A DNA stretch of 61,637 nucleotides from Streptomyces oryzae (GTDB lineage: Bacteria; Actinomycetota; Actinomycetes; Streptomycetales; Streptomycetaceae), in assembly GCF_017676365.1 (NCBI RefSeq), contig NZ_JADKMA010000017.1, positions 1 through 61,637 of the forward strand, written 5' to 3'. The position numbers and the translations under genes were made by a program. Positions 22,736 through 30,807 of this stretch are shown here, piece after piece (position 1 is the first letter of the stretch; the number at the start of each line of letters is the position of its first letter). The notes beneath the pieces were generated by a model, which saw only the letters and a program-made list of their open reading frames with translations, did no database searches and was not told where the DNA came from.

Positions 22736-23860
22736 ATGCCGAACGAAACCCCCTTGCTCGCCCCGGCCCGGCTTCCCTCTCTCGGCCTGGACCTCCCCAA
22801 CCGGCTGGTCATGGCCCCCATGACCAGGAACCGGGCCGCCGCGGACGGCACTCCGACCCCGCTGATGGCGACGTACTACGCACAACGCGCCACCGCCGGG
22901 CTGCTGATCGCCGAGGCGTCCACCCCGAACGCCGTCGGCCAGACCTACCCCGACATCGCCGCCATCCACCGGCCCGCACACGTTGCCGGCTGGCGGCAGG
23001 TGACCGACGCGGTGCACGTAGCCGGCGGCCGGATGTTCCTCCAGATCCAGCACGGTGGCCGCGTCGGCCACCCCGACAACAGTGGACACATCCCGTTGGC
23101 GCCCTCGCCCATTCCGCTCCCTGACACGGTCTTCACCCCCAAGGGGCACCAGAAAGCGGTCGTTCCACGGGAGATGAGCGTCGCCGACATCCGCTCCACC
23201 GTGGCCGACTTCGCCGCGGCTGCGCGCAACGCCCTGGAGGCGGGTTTCGCCGGAGTCGAGGTGCACGCCGCCAACGGCTATCTGCTGCACCAGTTCCTGA
23301 GCAGCAACACCAACCGCCGTCACGACCAGTACGGCGGCACGGTGACCGGCCGGATCCGCTTCGTCCGCGAGGTCGTGGCGGCGGTGGCCGACGCCGTTGG
23401 ACCGGAGCGGGTCGGCGTCCGTATCTCGCCGTACTTCACCGGCAACGGCATGCACGAGAGCGACACCGAAACGCTCTACCCTGCGCTCGTCGCCGCTCTG
23501 GCGGACCGCGGCCTCGCCTATCTGCACCTCGTACGTGCCGACGCCGGCCTCCCGCTCTTCCAGCAGCTCCGCGACGCCTGGCCCGGCACCCTGATCGCCA
23601 ACCCCGCGCTGCCCCGGGACGCCATCCCGGCCGACGGCGGACGCGCCGCGGGCGAGCGTCTGTTGACCGCAGGTGCCGACCTGATAGCCCTGGGCCGCCC
23701 CATCCTCGCCAACCCCGACCTGGTCGACCGGCTCCGCCGCGGTGCCCCTATGAACCCTGTCCGCGACCGCTACCTGATGTACGTCGGCGGCGCGACGGGT
23801 TACACCGACTACCCCGCCCTGTCGCCGCCGGCGCCGGGAGGCTTCCGGCGGGACTCCTAG
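22736..23860 (+). CDS. Alkene reductase, Old Yellow Enzyme family
   Basis: A 374-residue FMN-dependent enzyme that reduces activated C=C bonds with NAD(P)H. It shows the OYE landmarks: LVMAPMTRNRAA near the N-terminus, the FMN/substrate segment LQIQHGGRVGHP, the VEVHAANGYLLHQFLS motif with the paired His and Asn that bind the substrate carbonyl, NTNRRHDQYGG with the Tyr/Gly loop, and ALGRPILANPDLV for phosphate binding. ATG 22736 is chosen as the start of homology although there is no Shine-Dalgarno. It is divergent from MerR and is followed after 9 bp by an XRE regulator gene, so both may be co-transcribed. Confidence 0.95.
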   Translation: MPNETPLLAPARLPSLGLDLPNRLVMAPMTRNRAAADGTPTPLMATYYAQRATAGLLIAEASTPNAVGQTYPDIAAIHRPAHVAGWRQVTDAVHVAGGRMFLQIQHGGRVGHPDNSGHIPLAPSPIPLPDTVFTPKGHQKAVVPREMSVADIRSTVADFAAAARNALEAGFAGVEVHAANGYLLHQFLSSNTNRRHDQYGGTVTGRIRFVREVVAAVADAVGPERVGVRISPYFTGNGMHESDTETLYPALVAALADRGLAYLHLVRADAGLPLFQQLRDAWPGTLIANPALPRDAIPADGGRAAGERLLTAGADLIALGRPILANPDLVDRLRRGAPMNPVRDRYLMYVGGATGYTDYPALSPPAPGGFRRDS

Positions 23861-23869
23861 CATGGACGG

Positions 23870-24769
23870 ATGGAGATCTCGAAGCTGTCCGCCGAGGCGC
23901 GGGAGCGGCGCAGTGCGGAGATACGGGCGTTCCTGCGGTCGCGGCGGGCGCGTCTGACGCCCGCGGACGTGGGAATGGCGCCCGGGAGCGGGCGGCGCAC
24001 GCCCGGTCTGCGGCGCGAGGAGGTCGCGGTCCTCGCCGGGGTCGGGGTCTCCTGGTACACGTGGCTGGAACAGGGGCGGGACATCAATGTGTCGGCCGAC
24101 GTGCTGGACGCGATCGGCCGAGTGCTGCAGCTGGACAGCGCCGAGCGCGAACACCTGTATCTGCTGGCCGGACTGAACCCGCCGACGGCGCCGCCCGCCG
24201 ACCGGGCAGTCCCGGCCGGAATCCGCCGGGTCATCGACGGCTGGCTGCCGCGCCCCGCCTACGTCATCGACCGGCACTGGAAGCTGGTGGCCGTCAACCG
24301 GGCGGCCCGGCTGGTGTTCGGCTACGGGGAGCGTGACCACAGCTGCCTGGTCAGCTTCTTCACCAACGCCCATTTCCGTGCCGCGCTCCGCGGCTGGGAG
24401 GACGCGGCGCGGCAGATCGTCGGACTGTTCCGGGCGGACGCCGCGCGCTATCCGGACGACCCGGAGTTCGGCAGGCTCGCCGAGGACATGTGCGCCGCCA
24501 GCCCCTTGTTCGCCACCGTCTGGGCCGAGCACCCGGTGGGCAGCGCGACCGAGGGCGTCAAGTCCCTGGTGCACCCTGCGGCGGGGGAGCTGACGTTCGA
24601 CTACACGATGCTGCCGGTCGCCGATCTGCCCGGTGCGCGGCTGCTGTTGTACACCCCGGCCGAGGGGACGCCGACCCAGGAGCGGGTGGCCGGCCTGCTG
24701 GCGGTACGGGACGAGGCCGAGGCCGAGCCCGCGCCCGAGCGGGTGCCGGCACCGGCACCGGCACCGTAG
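23870..24769 (+). CDS. XRE regulator with MmyB-like ligand-binding domain
   Basis: A 299-residue regulator. The N-terminal helix-turn-helix (about 10-90) shows AEIRAFLRSRRARLTPADVG, RTPGLRREEVAVLAGVGVSWYTWLEQGRD; the C-terminal MmyB-like PAS-related domain (about 105-280) contains YVIDRHWKLVAVNRAARLVFG and HPAAGELTFDYTMLP. These regulators often control a neighbouring short-chain dehydrogenase and bind small hydrophobic ligands. The SDR follows 90 bp downstream on the same strand, while the alkene reductase is 9 bp upstream. The tail is Ala/Pro/Glu-rich. Confidence 0.93.
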   Translation: MEISKLSAEARERRSAEIRAFLRSRRARLTPADVGMAPGSGRRTPGLRREEVAVLAGVGVSWYTWLEQGRDINVSADVLDAIGRVLQLDSAEREHLYLLAGLNPPTAPPADRAVPAGIRRVIDGWLPRPAYVIDRHWKLVAVNRAARLVFGYGERDHSCLVSFFTNAHFRAALRGWEDAARQIVGLFRADAARYPDDPEFGRLAEDMCAASPLFATVWAEHPVGSATEGVKSLVHPAAGELTFDYTMLPVADLPGARLLLYTPAEGTPTQERVAGLLAVRDEAEAEPAPERVPAPAPAP

Positions 24770-24859
24770 CCGTAACCGCCGTCCGTCGAGGGTGGTGGTG
24801 GCAGACCCAGGTTCGGCCCGCACTGCCGGGCCCGCGCGCACCGCCCGAGCATCGTTGCC

Positions 24860-25627
24860 ATGCAGCGATTCACGAACAAGACAGTCCTGATCACCGGCGG
24901 CACCAGCGGCATGGGTTTCGCCACGGCACGACGGCTCCTGGACGAGGGCGCGTACGTCGTACTGACCGGACGCGACAAGGCGCGCCTGGACGCGGCGGTC
25001 GACCGGCTCGGCGCGGTGGAAGGGCGGGTGCTCGCCGTAGCAGCGGACGCCGGCTCGCTCACCGACACCGACGCGCTGATGCGGCGTACCGAAACCTGGC
25101 GCGGCACCCTGGACGCGGTCTTCGCCAATGCGGGAGTCGGCGTTTTCAAGCCGACCGCCGAGATCACCGAGGACGACTTCGACCACGTCGTGGACGTCAA
25201 CTTCAAGGGCGTCTTCTTCACCGTGCAGAAGGCGCTGCGGCTGATGCCGCAGGGCGGTGCCGTCGTCATCAACGCCTCCTGGACCCTGTACCGCGGGCTG
25301 CCCGTCGCCTCCGTCTACTCCGCCAGCAAGGCAGCGGTCCACAACCTCGCCCGCACGCTGGGGTCCGATCTGGCGCCGCGCGGAATCCGTGTCAACTCCG
25401 TCAGCCCCGGCTACATCGACACCCCGATGTGGCGCGCGGCCAACACCGACCCCGGCGACGAGGCCCGCAACTCCGCCGAGGTGGCGCTCGGCACGCTCGG
25501 TCACCCCGACGACATCGCGGCAGCCGTCGCCTTCCTCGCCTCCGACGACGCGGCCTACATCACCGGCCAGGATCTGATCGTGGACGGCGGCCTGGTCGGT
25601 TCCGTGCCGGTCCCGGTGGAGGGCTGA
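24860..25627 (+). CDS. Short-chain dehydrogenase/reductase
   Basis: A 255-residue classical SDR: cofactor motif TGGTSGMGFA near residue 11, NAG motif FANAGVG, the catalytic Ser in VINASWTLYRG, the Tyr-x3-Lys of VYSASKAAVHN, and the C-terminal ITGQDLIVDGGLVGS. It reduces or oxidises a small carbonyl/alcohol substrate with NAD(P)(H). An Arg after the first beta-alpha-beta unit (TGRDKAR) suggests NADPH. It is downstream of the MmyB-like XRE regulator, its likely controller, and convergent with the TetR gene. Confidence 0.95.
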   Translation: MQRFTNKTVLITGGTSGMGFATARRLLDEGAYVVLTGRDKARLDAAVDRLGAVEGRVLAVAADAGSLTDTDALMRRTETWRGTLDAVFANAGVGVFKPTAEITEDDFDHVVDVNFKGVFFTVQKALRLMPQGGAVVINASWTLYRGLPVASVYSASKAAVHNLARTLGSDLAPRGIRVNSVSPGYIDTPMWRAANTDPGDEARNSAEVALGTLGHPDDIAAAVAFLASDDAAYITGQDLIVDGGLVGSVPVPVEG

Positions 25628-25664
25628 CGGGAGCGGCGTTGTCCATGGGGCGTGCCCATGCGGG

Positions 25665-26441
25665 TCACGCATCGGCGGAGGTGCTGGTGAACGCTCCGGC
25701 CCGGGCGGCGAGTGCGGCCGCGCGGGCCGCCTGCGCGGGCAGGTCCGGGCCGGGCGCCGCGTGCAGCAGCACCCGCTGGTGGTAGACGGGGGCGGTCGAG
25801 CTCACCACGAGCTGCCGCGCGTCGACGGGCGGACTCAGCTCCCCGCGTGCCACCGCCCGTTCCACGACCACCTCGCAGCGTGCGTACCGTTCCTCCCAGA
25901 ACCGTCTCAGCGCCCGCGCCGCCTCCTCGGAGCGGAAGGAGGCGGCGATCAGGGCCAGCGCGACGGACGGCTCCTGCGTCAGCGCCTCCTGCACCTCCTC
26001 GTTGAGCGCCCGCAGATCCTCCTCCAGGGAGCCGGTGTCGGCCGGGCGCCAGGTGTCGTCCCCCGCCGCGTCGAGTACGTCGGCGAGCAGTCCGCCCACA
26101 TCGCGCCAGCGTCGGTAGACCGTCGCGCGGTGCACGCCCGAGCGCGCGGCGACGGCGTCGACGGTCAGACCGTCGAACCCCTGCTCCACCAGCAGCGGGC
26201 CCACAGCCGCCAGCACCTGCTCGCGGACGCGCGCCGTCCGCCCGCCCGGCCGCCGGGAGCCGGGCGGCGGGGGCTCGGCGGTCTCGCTGCCGGGGCCGTT
26301 GCCGTTGCCGTTGCCGGGGCCGGGGCCGTTGGCAGGGCCAGGGCCAGGGTTGGGGCCGGTGCCAGGGTCGGGGCCGGGTCCCGGTCCGGGCCTGGCACCG
26401 TCGGCACTGCCGTCTCCGGCATTTCCCGCGGTCACGTCCAC
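25665..26441 (-). CDS. TetR-family repressor with long low-complexity N-terminus
   Basis: A 258-residue TetR protein. The first 75 residues are a Gly/Pro/Asn-rich tract (DNA repeats of the GGCCCTGG type), unusual for the family. The helix-turn-helix follows (REQVLAAVGPLLVEQGFDGL, VDAVAARSGVHRATVYRRW), then a ligand-binding helical domain (LRALNEEVQEALTQEPS, LRRFWEERYARCEVVVERAV). GTG 26441 gives the longest form; an internal start just before the HTH is possible. It is divergent from the ABC-F/lyase operon and a palindrome lies in the gap, so it should repress that operon until a drug-like inducer binds. Confidence 0.9.
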   Translation of the reverse strand: MDVTAGNAGDGSADGARPGPGPGPDPGTGPNPGPGPANGPGPGNGNGNGPGSETAEPPPPGSRRPGGRTARVREQVLAAVGPLLVEQGFDGLTVDAVAARSGVHRATVYRRWRDVGGLLADVLDAAGDDTWRPADTGSLEEDLRALNEEVQEALTQEPSVALALIAASFRSEEAARALRRFWEERYARCEVVVERAVARGELSPPVDARQLVVSSTAPVYHQRVLLHAAPGPDLPAQAARAAALAARAGAFTSTSADA

Positions 26442-26548
26442 TTCACGATCGCCTCGTCTCCCGTCCTCGCTGCGCCTGCTGCCCGGCCGCCTCCCGCCGG
26501 CGCCCGCAGAAATTCCTCTTGCCGTGGCGGGGCCGTCGTGTCACTATC

Positions 26549-26572
26549 TTAACGCGACAGGCGTCGCTGTAA
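26549..26572. promoter_or_regulatory. Imperfect palindrome, candidate TetR operator of the resistance operon
   Basis: TTAnnGCGAC-nnnn-GTCGCnnTAA has two symmetrical half-sites (16 of 24 positions paired) and lies in a locally A/T-rich segment between tetR (start 26441) and the ABC-F gene (start 26720). Its position fits repression of the rightward promoter. Confidence 0.55.
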
Positions 26573-26643
26573 AGCCTCGCCGGTCGTGCCGAGTCGTATC
26601 CGTCGCGCGTCGCGCATGCCGCGACATGGAAGAGGAGCTTTCG

Positions 26644-26811
26644 ATGCTCAACCAGAGCGTTCACCCGGTCCTTCGGTCCTCCCCGGCCGCCTCACCCACG
26701 TTCGTTTTGGAGAGCACGGATGCCCACCCAGATCACGGCCTCGGCCGTCACGAAGTCGTACGAAGGCCGGACCGTCCTGGACGGGGTGAACTGCGCGCTC
26801 TCGGCGGGTGA
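26644..26811 (+). CDS. Possible leader ORF overlapping the ABC-F start
   Basis: An ATG at 26644, with GAGGAG seven bases upstream, opens a 55-codon frame starting MLNQSVHPVLRSSPAASPTF and ending at 26811, beyond the ABC-F start codon (26720) and in another frame. Many antibiotic-resistance ABC-F genes are controlled by ribosome stalling on a leader peptide, so a regulatory uORF is plausible. The encoded peptide has no homology known to me, and the downstream part overlaps coding sequence, so selection acts mainly on the first 25 codons if it is real. Confidence 0.4.
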   Translation: MLNQSVHPVLRSSPAASPTFVLESTDAHPDHGLGRHEVVRRPDRPGRGELRALGG

Positions 26812-28369
26812 GCGCGCGGGGATCGTCGGGGAGAACGGCTCCGGCAAGACGACCCTGCTCCGCCTGCTCGCGGGGGACGAGAAGCCGGACGGGGGAGAGA
26901 TCGTCCTGTACGCCGAGGGCGGCGTCGGTTACCTCGCCCAGGAAGAAGTGCTGCCCCCTGAGTTGACCGTGCAGCAGGTCGTCGACCGAGCGATGAGCGA
27001 ACTGCGCGCCATGGAGCGGCGCCTGCGCTCGCTGGAGGCGGCGATGTCGGCGGGCGACGAGTCTGCTCTCGGGGAGTACGGAGAGCTGCTGACCGTCTTC
27101 GAGCTGCGCGGGGGCTATGAGGCGGAGTCCCGCGTCGAGCGTGCCCTGCACGGGCTCGGACTGGGGCTGCTGCCCCGCGCCCGCACCGTGGGCGGCCTCT
27201 CCGGCGGCGAACGGGTGCGGCTCCGGCTGGCCGCCCTGCTGGCCGCGGGCCCCGAGGTGCTGCTGCTGGACGAGCCGACGAACCATCTGGACGACGCCGC
27301 GCTGCGCTGGCTGGAGGAGCATCTGCGGGCCCGCCGCGGCACCACGATCGCGGTCTCCCACGACCGCACTTTCCTGGAGCGCGTCGCGACGACGCTGCTG
27401 GAGGTGGACGCCGACCGCCGCCAGGTCGTCCGCTACGGCAACGGATACGCGGGCTATCTGGCGGAGAAGGCCGCCGCCCGGCGCCGCTGGGCAGAGGCGC
27501 ACGAGCGCTGGCGGTCCGAGACGGAACGGCTGCGCGAGGCTGCCGCCACCACGGCTCGCCGAGTGGCCCCTGGCCGGGCGATGAAGGACGGCAACAAGAT
27601 GGCGTACGACCGGGCCGCAGGTCGCGTCCAGCAGTCCCTCGCCGGCCGGGTCCGCAACGCGGAGGAGCGGCTGCGCCGACTGCTGGCCGACCCCGTGCCA
27701 CCCCCACCGGCACCACTGCGCTTCGCCGCCCCGGCGCTGCGCGGCGCCGGGCTGCGCGGGACGGTGCTGGATGTCGAGGGGGCCGGCGTCCGCGGGAGAC
27801 TGCCCCGCACGGACCTGACGCTCGCCGCCGGTGAACGGCTGCTGGTGACGGGACCGAACGGGGCCGGCAAGAGCACCCTGCTGAGCGTCCTGGCCGGAGA
27901 GCTGGAGCCCGACACCGGCCGGGTCTCGCGCCGGGGCCGGATCGGCCATCTCGCCCAGGAGCCGGAGAGCGTCGCCGGTGCCGGGCAGACGCTGCTGGAG
28001 GCGTACGCCCGTGGCCGTCCCGGGCCCCCGGAGGAGCACGCCCAACGGCTGCTGTCGCTGGGCCTGTTCGACGCCGAACGGCTGGCGGTGCCCGTCGCCC
28101 GGCTCTCGACCGGCCAGCGGCAACGCCTCGCCCTGGCCAGGCTGGTGACCGAACCGGCCGACGTCCTGCTGCTGGACGAGCCGACCAACCATCTCTCACC
28201 CGCGCTGGTCGAGGAGTTGGAAACGGCCCTGGACGCCTACGACGGCGCGCTGGTCGTCGTCAGCCACGACCGCAGCCTGCACCGGCGCTGGCGAGGCGCG
28301 CGGCTCGCCCTGGAAGAACCGAACGCGTCGCTCCCCGAGGGGACGGCCGAGGAGAGGAGCCCCTTGTGA
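26720..28369 (+). CDS. ABC-F ATPase, probable antibiotic-resistance ribosome protection protein
   Basis: A 549-residue soluble protein with two ABC domains and no membrane segment. First domain: Walker A GENGSGKTTLL, signature LSGGERVRLRLA, Walker B VLLLDEPTNHLDD. An Arg/Ala/Glu-rich interdomain linker (about 230-300: YLAEKAAARRRWAEAHERW) is the part that reaches the ribosomal E/P site. Second domain: GPNGAGKSTLL, LSTGQRQRLALA, VLLLDEPTNHLS. ABC-F proteins of this class eject macrolides, lincosamides, streptogramin A or pleuromutilins. It overlaps the following streptogramin-lyase-like gene by 4 nt, and the divergent TetR presumably controls both. A housekeeping EttA-type role is less likely given the setting. 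Confidence 0.92.
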   Translation: MPTQITASAVTKSYEGRTVLDGVNCALSAGERAGIVGENGSGKTTLLRLLAGDEKPDGGEIVLYAEGGVGYLAQEEVLPPELTVQQVVDRAMSELRAMERRLRSLEAAMSAGDESALGEYGELLTVFELRGGYEAESRVERALHGLGLGLLPRARTVGGLSGGERVRLRLAALLAAGPEVLLLDEPTNHLDDAALRWLEEHLRARRGTTIAVSHDRTFLERVATTLLEVDADRRQVVRYGNGYAGYLAEKAAARRRWAEAHERWRSETERLREAAATTARRVAPGRAMKDGNKMAYDRAAGRVQQSLAGRVRNAEERLRRLLADPVPPPPAPLRFAAPALRGAGLRGTVLDVEGAGVRGRLPRTDLTLAAGERLLVTGPNGAGKSTLLSVLAGELEPDTGRVSRRGRIGHLAQEPESVAGAGQTLLEAYARGRPGPPEEHAQRLLSLGLFDAERLAVPVARLSTGQRQRLALARLVTEPADVLLLDEPTNHLSPALVEELETALDAYDGALVVVSHDRSLHRRWRGARLALEEPNASLPEGTAEERSPL

Positions 28370-29409
28370 GCCCCGACCGAGAGCACCCCACCACACCCGC
28401 CGCCCCCACGCCTGCGGCGACCGGGCCGACGTCTGCGGCGATCGCCCCCACGTCTGCGGCGACCGGACCCGCGTCGGCGATGGCCGGACCCGCGTCGGCG
28501 GTGACGGGACCCGCGTCGGCGGTGACCGTGACCACCATGGCGGCCTTCGGCTCCGAAGCGGCTCCCTATGGCATCGCCACCGGGCCCGATGGGGCGCTGT
28601 GGGTGACGCTCGTTGGCGGGGGCGCCATTGCCCGGGTCACCCCGGAGGGGCGGGCGAGGACGTTCGCGCTCGACGCAGCCGGCTGCGGCCCGACGGTGAT
28701 CACGCCGGGTCCCGACGGCGCCCTGTGGTTCACCCGTACCAAGGACCACCGGATCGGCCGGATCACGGTGGACGGGCAGACCGAGTCCTTCGCGCTGCCG
28801 ACACCGGAGTGCGGTCCGTACGGCATTGCGACGGGGGCGGACGGCGCGCTGTGGTTCACCGAGACGAGCGCTCACCGCATCGGCCGGATCACCACCGAGG
28901 GCGAGGTCACCGAGTTCCCGCTTCCGGTCAGCGGGTGCTTTCCCTCCGCCCTGGTGGCGGGCCCTGATGGTGCGCTGTGGTGCACGCTCAACCAGGCGGA
29001 CGCGGTCGGCCGGATCGCGCTGGACGGCAGCGTCACGCTGTACGAGCTGCCCACCAAGGGTGCCGCGCCGGTGGGGATTGCCGCCGGGACGGACGGGGAG
29101 CTGTGGTTCGTGGAGATCGGTGCCGGTCAGCTGGGCCGGATCAGCACGGACGGCTGTATCGACGAGTTCCCGCTGCCGGACCGCGAGTCCAGGCCGCATG
29201 CGGTGACCGTGGCCCCGGACGGCACCTGCTGGATCACCGAGTGGGCGGCCAACCGCGTGGCAGCGCGTGTCCCCTCGGGCCACATCGTGGAGCACCCGTT
29301 GCCCACTCCGGGGTCGGAGCCGCATGGCCTCGCCCTTGGTCCGGACGGCTACCTCTATGTCGCGCTGGAGCTCGGGGAGGTGGTGCGGATCAGCACGGCG
29401 ATGCCGTGA
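28366..29409 (+). CDS. Virginiamycin B lyase-like (Vgb) beta-propeller
   Basis: A 347-residue protein made of seven repeated blades of about 42 residues, each with a segment like DGALWFTETSAHRIGRIT and a closing strand such as TEFPLP, as in streptogramin B lyases that open the thr-phenylglycine ester ring of type B streptogramins without water. The His-bearing blades RPHAVTVAPDGTCWITEW and EPHGLALGPDG fit the catalytic His/Glu neighbourhood, but exact assignment needs alignment. The first 45 residues are Ala/Pro/Thr/Ser repeats (GPASAV units) not present in classical Vgb. GTG 28366 overlaps the ABC-F stop (GTGA), so the two genes are translationally coupled. Confidence 0.88.
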   Translation: MSPDREHPTTPAAPTPAATGPTSAAIAPTSAATGPASAMAGPASAVTGPASAVTVTTMAAFGSEAAPYGIATGPDGALWVTLVGGGAIARVTPEGRARTFALDAAGCGPTVITPGPDGALWFTRTKDHRIGRITVDGQTESFALPTPECGPYGIATGADGALWFTETSAHRIGRITTEGEVTEFPLPVSGCFPSALVAGPDGALWCTLNQADAVGRIALDGSVTLYELPTKGAAPVGIAAGTDGELWFVEIGAGQLGRISTDGCIDEFPLPDRESRPHAVTVAPDGTCWITEWAANRVAARVPSGHIVEHPLPTPGSEPHGLALGPDGYLYVALELGEVVRISTAMP

Positions 29410-29525
29410 CCGGACCGGCCACCGGACCGGGCACGGAACCGGCAGAGGCGGGCGGCGAACCGGCAGCGGTGAACCGGGCGACAAACCAGTTGGTCCGGGT
29501 GGCGCGGTCACGTGACGATGGGGGT

Positions 29526-30290
29526 ATGGCGTGTGCGTTCGATGATCTGGTGGCGGAGGCCGCTGCCGTCTCCGTGGACGGGTGGGATTTCTCCTGGCTG
29601 GAGGGGCGGGCGACCGAGGAGCGGCCCTCATGGGGGTATCAGCGGCTGATGAGCGCACGGCTCGCCACCGCCTCGGCCGCGCTCGACATCCAGACCGGCG
29701 GTGGGGAGGTGCTTGCGGGAGCGGAGAAACTGCCGTCCACGATGGCCGCGACCGAGTCGTGGCCGCCGAACGTCGCCAAGGCGACCGCGCTGCTGCGGCC
29801 GCGCGGGGTGGTGGTTGTCGCGGACGCGGACGAACCGCCGTTGCCGTTTGCCGACGGCGCGTTCGACCTGGTGGTCAGTCGCCACCCGGTGCGGGCCTGG
29901 TGGCCGGAGATCGCCCGGGTGCTGGAGCCGGGCGGCAGCTATCTCGCCCAGCATGTGGGCCCGGCGTCGGTGTTCGAGCTGGTGGAGTTCTTCCTCGGCC
30001 CCCAGCCCGAGGCCCGGCAGCACCGGAGGCCCGAGGACGAGCGGGCGGAGGCCGAGGCGGCGGGCCTCGAGGTGGTGGACCTGCGGTCCGAGCGGCTCCG
30101 GATGGAGTTCTTCGATATCGGCGCGGTCGTCTACTTCCTGCGCAAGGTCGTATGGATGGTCCCGGACTTCAGCGTGGAGCGGTACCACCAACGGCTGCGG
30201 GAGTTGCACGACCTGATCGAGGCGGAGGGCCCGTTCGCCGCGCACTCGGCACGCTTCCTCATCGAGGCCCGCAAGCCCGCCCGAGGCTGA
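29526..30290 (+). CDS. Class I SAM-dependent methyltransferase
   Basis: A 254-residue methyltransferase with a degenerate motif I (ALDIQTGGGEVLAGA around residue 50), the motif-II-like VVVADADEPPLPFADGAFDLVVSRH, and RVLEPGGSYLAQHVGP (motif III). C-terminal helices include VWMVPDFSVERYHQRLRELH. The substrate is unknown. It follows the Vgb-like gene by 116 bp on the same strand and could be part of the resistance operon (for example as a modifying enzyme), but the distance and lack of rRNA-methylase features make this doubtful. It converges with the ankyrin gene. Confidence 0.9.
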   Translation: MACAFDDLVAEAAAVSVDGWDFSWLEGRATEERPSWGYQRLMSARLATASAALDIQTGGGEVLAGAEKLPSTMAATESWPPNVAKATALLRPRGVVVVADADEPPLPFADGAFDLVVSRHPVRAWWPEIARVLEPGGSYLAQHVGPASVFELVEFFLGPQPEARQHRRPEDERAEAEAAGLEVVDLRSERLRMEFFDIGAVVYFLRKVVWMVPDFSVERYHQRLRELHDLIEAEGPFAAHSARFLIEARKPARG

Positions 30291-30322
30291 GCTGCCCCAG
30301 TTCCTCGGGGCCGGTGGCGGCG

Positions 30323-30742
30323 CTACTGCTCGCCGAAGAGGTCCAGGAGTTCCCGCTTTTCGAACATGCGGGCCGTCTCCACCGCGGACGGCGTTCCGGC
30401 GTGCGGGTCGGCGCCGGCCTCGACGAGGACCCTGACCACCTGGTCCTCCCCCTTGAAGACCGCACCGGCGAGCGGGGACTGCCCCCGGTCGTTGGTGCGG
30501 TCGGGGTCGGCGCCCTGCGCGAGGAGAGCGCGGACGGTCTCCGGGTGGCCGTGGTAGGCGGCCAGCATCAGGAGGGTGTCGCCCTTGTCGTTGCTCAGGT
30601 TCGCCGGGACGCCCGCCTTGACGTAGGCGGCGACGGTGTCGGTGTCGCCGTGCCGGGCCAGGTCGAAGACCTTCTGCGCCAGTTCCAGGACCTCGGGGTC
30701 GTGTGCGGGCTCGTCGCTCGCCGGGGTGGGTGCGTCACTCAT
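30323..30742 (-). CDS. Ankyrin repeat protein
   Basis: A 139-residue protein with three to four ankyrin repeats: TVAAYVKAGVPANLSNDKG, DTLLMLAAYHGHPETVRALL, GADPDRTNDRGQSPLAGAVF, DQVVRVLVEAGADPHAGTPSA. The repeats form a protein-protein interaction scaffold; in streptomycetes such single-domain ankyrin proteins are common and may act as immunity or assembly factors, which is inference. No signal peptide. ATG 30742 begins a short acidic leader (MSDAPTPASDEPAHD). It stands alone between the methyltransferase and the HAD phosphatase. Confidence 0.92.
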   Translation of the reverse strand: MSDAPTPASDEPAHDPEVLELAQKVFDLARHGDTDTVAAYVKAGVPANLSNDKGDTLLMLAAYHGHPETVRALLAQGADPDRTNDRGQSPLAGAVFKGEDQVVRVLVEAGADPHAGTPSAVETARMFEKRELLDLFGEQ

Positions 30743-30807
30743 GGGGCCAGCGTACGGATCATCGCGGGTCACAAGAGGTTGCGCCCCAGCCCGCGCACCC
30801 GGGCCGG

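Noticed and set aside
22637..25672. 1011-residue open frame on the minus strand
   Set aside because: It is antisense to the alkene reductase, XRE and SDR genes, all of which have complete family motifs; its own product is low-complexity Val/Arg/Gly/Asp/His sequence typical of the antisense frame of G/C-rich genes.
29526..30290. Methyltransferase as an Erm-type rRNA methylase completing the resistance operon
   Set aside because: It lacks the Erm motifs (such as the N-terminal NFL and NIPY-type motif) and is 116 bp from the lyase, so membership and function in resistance are unsupported.
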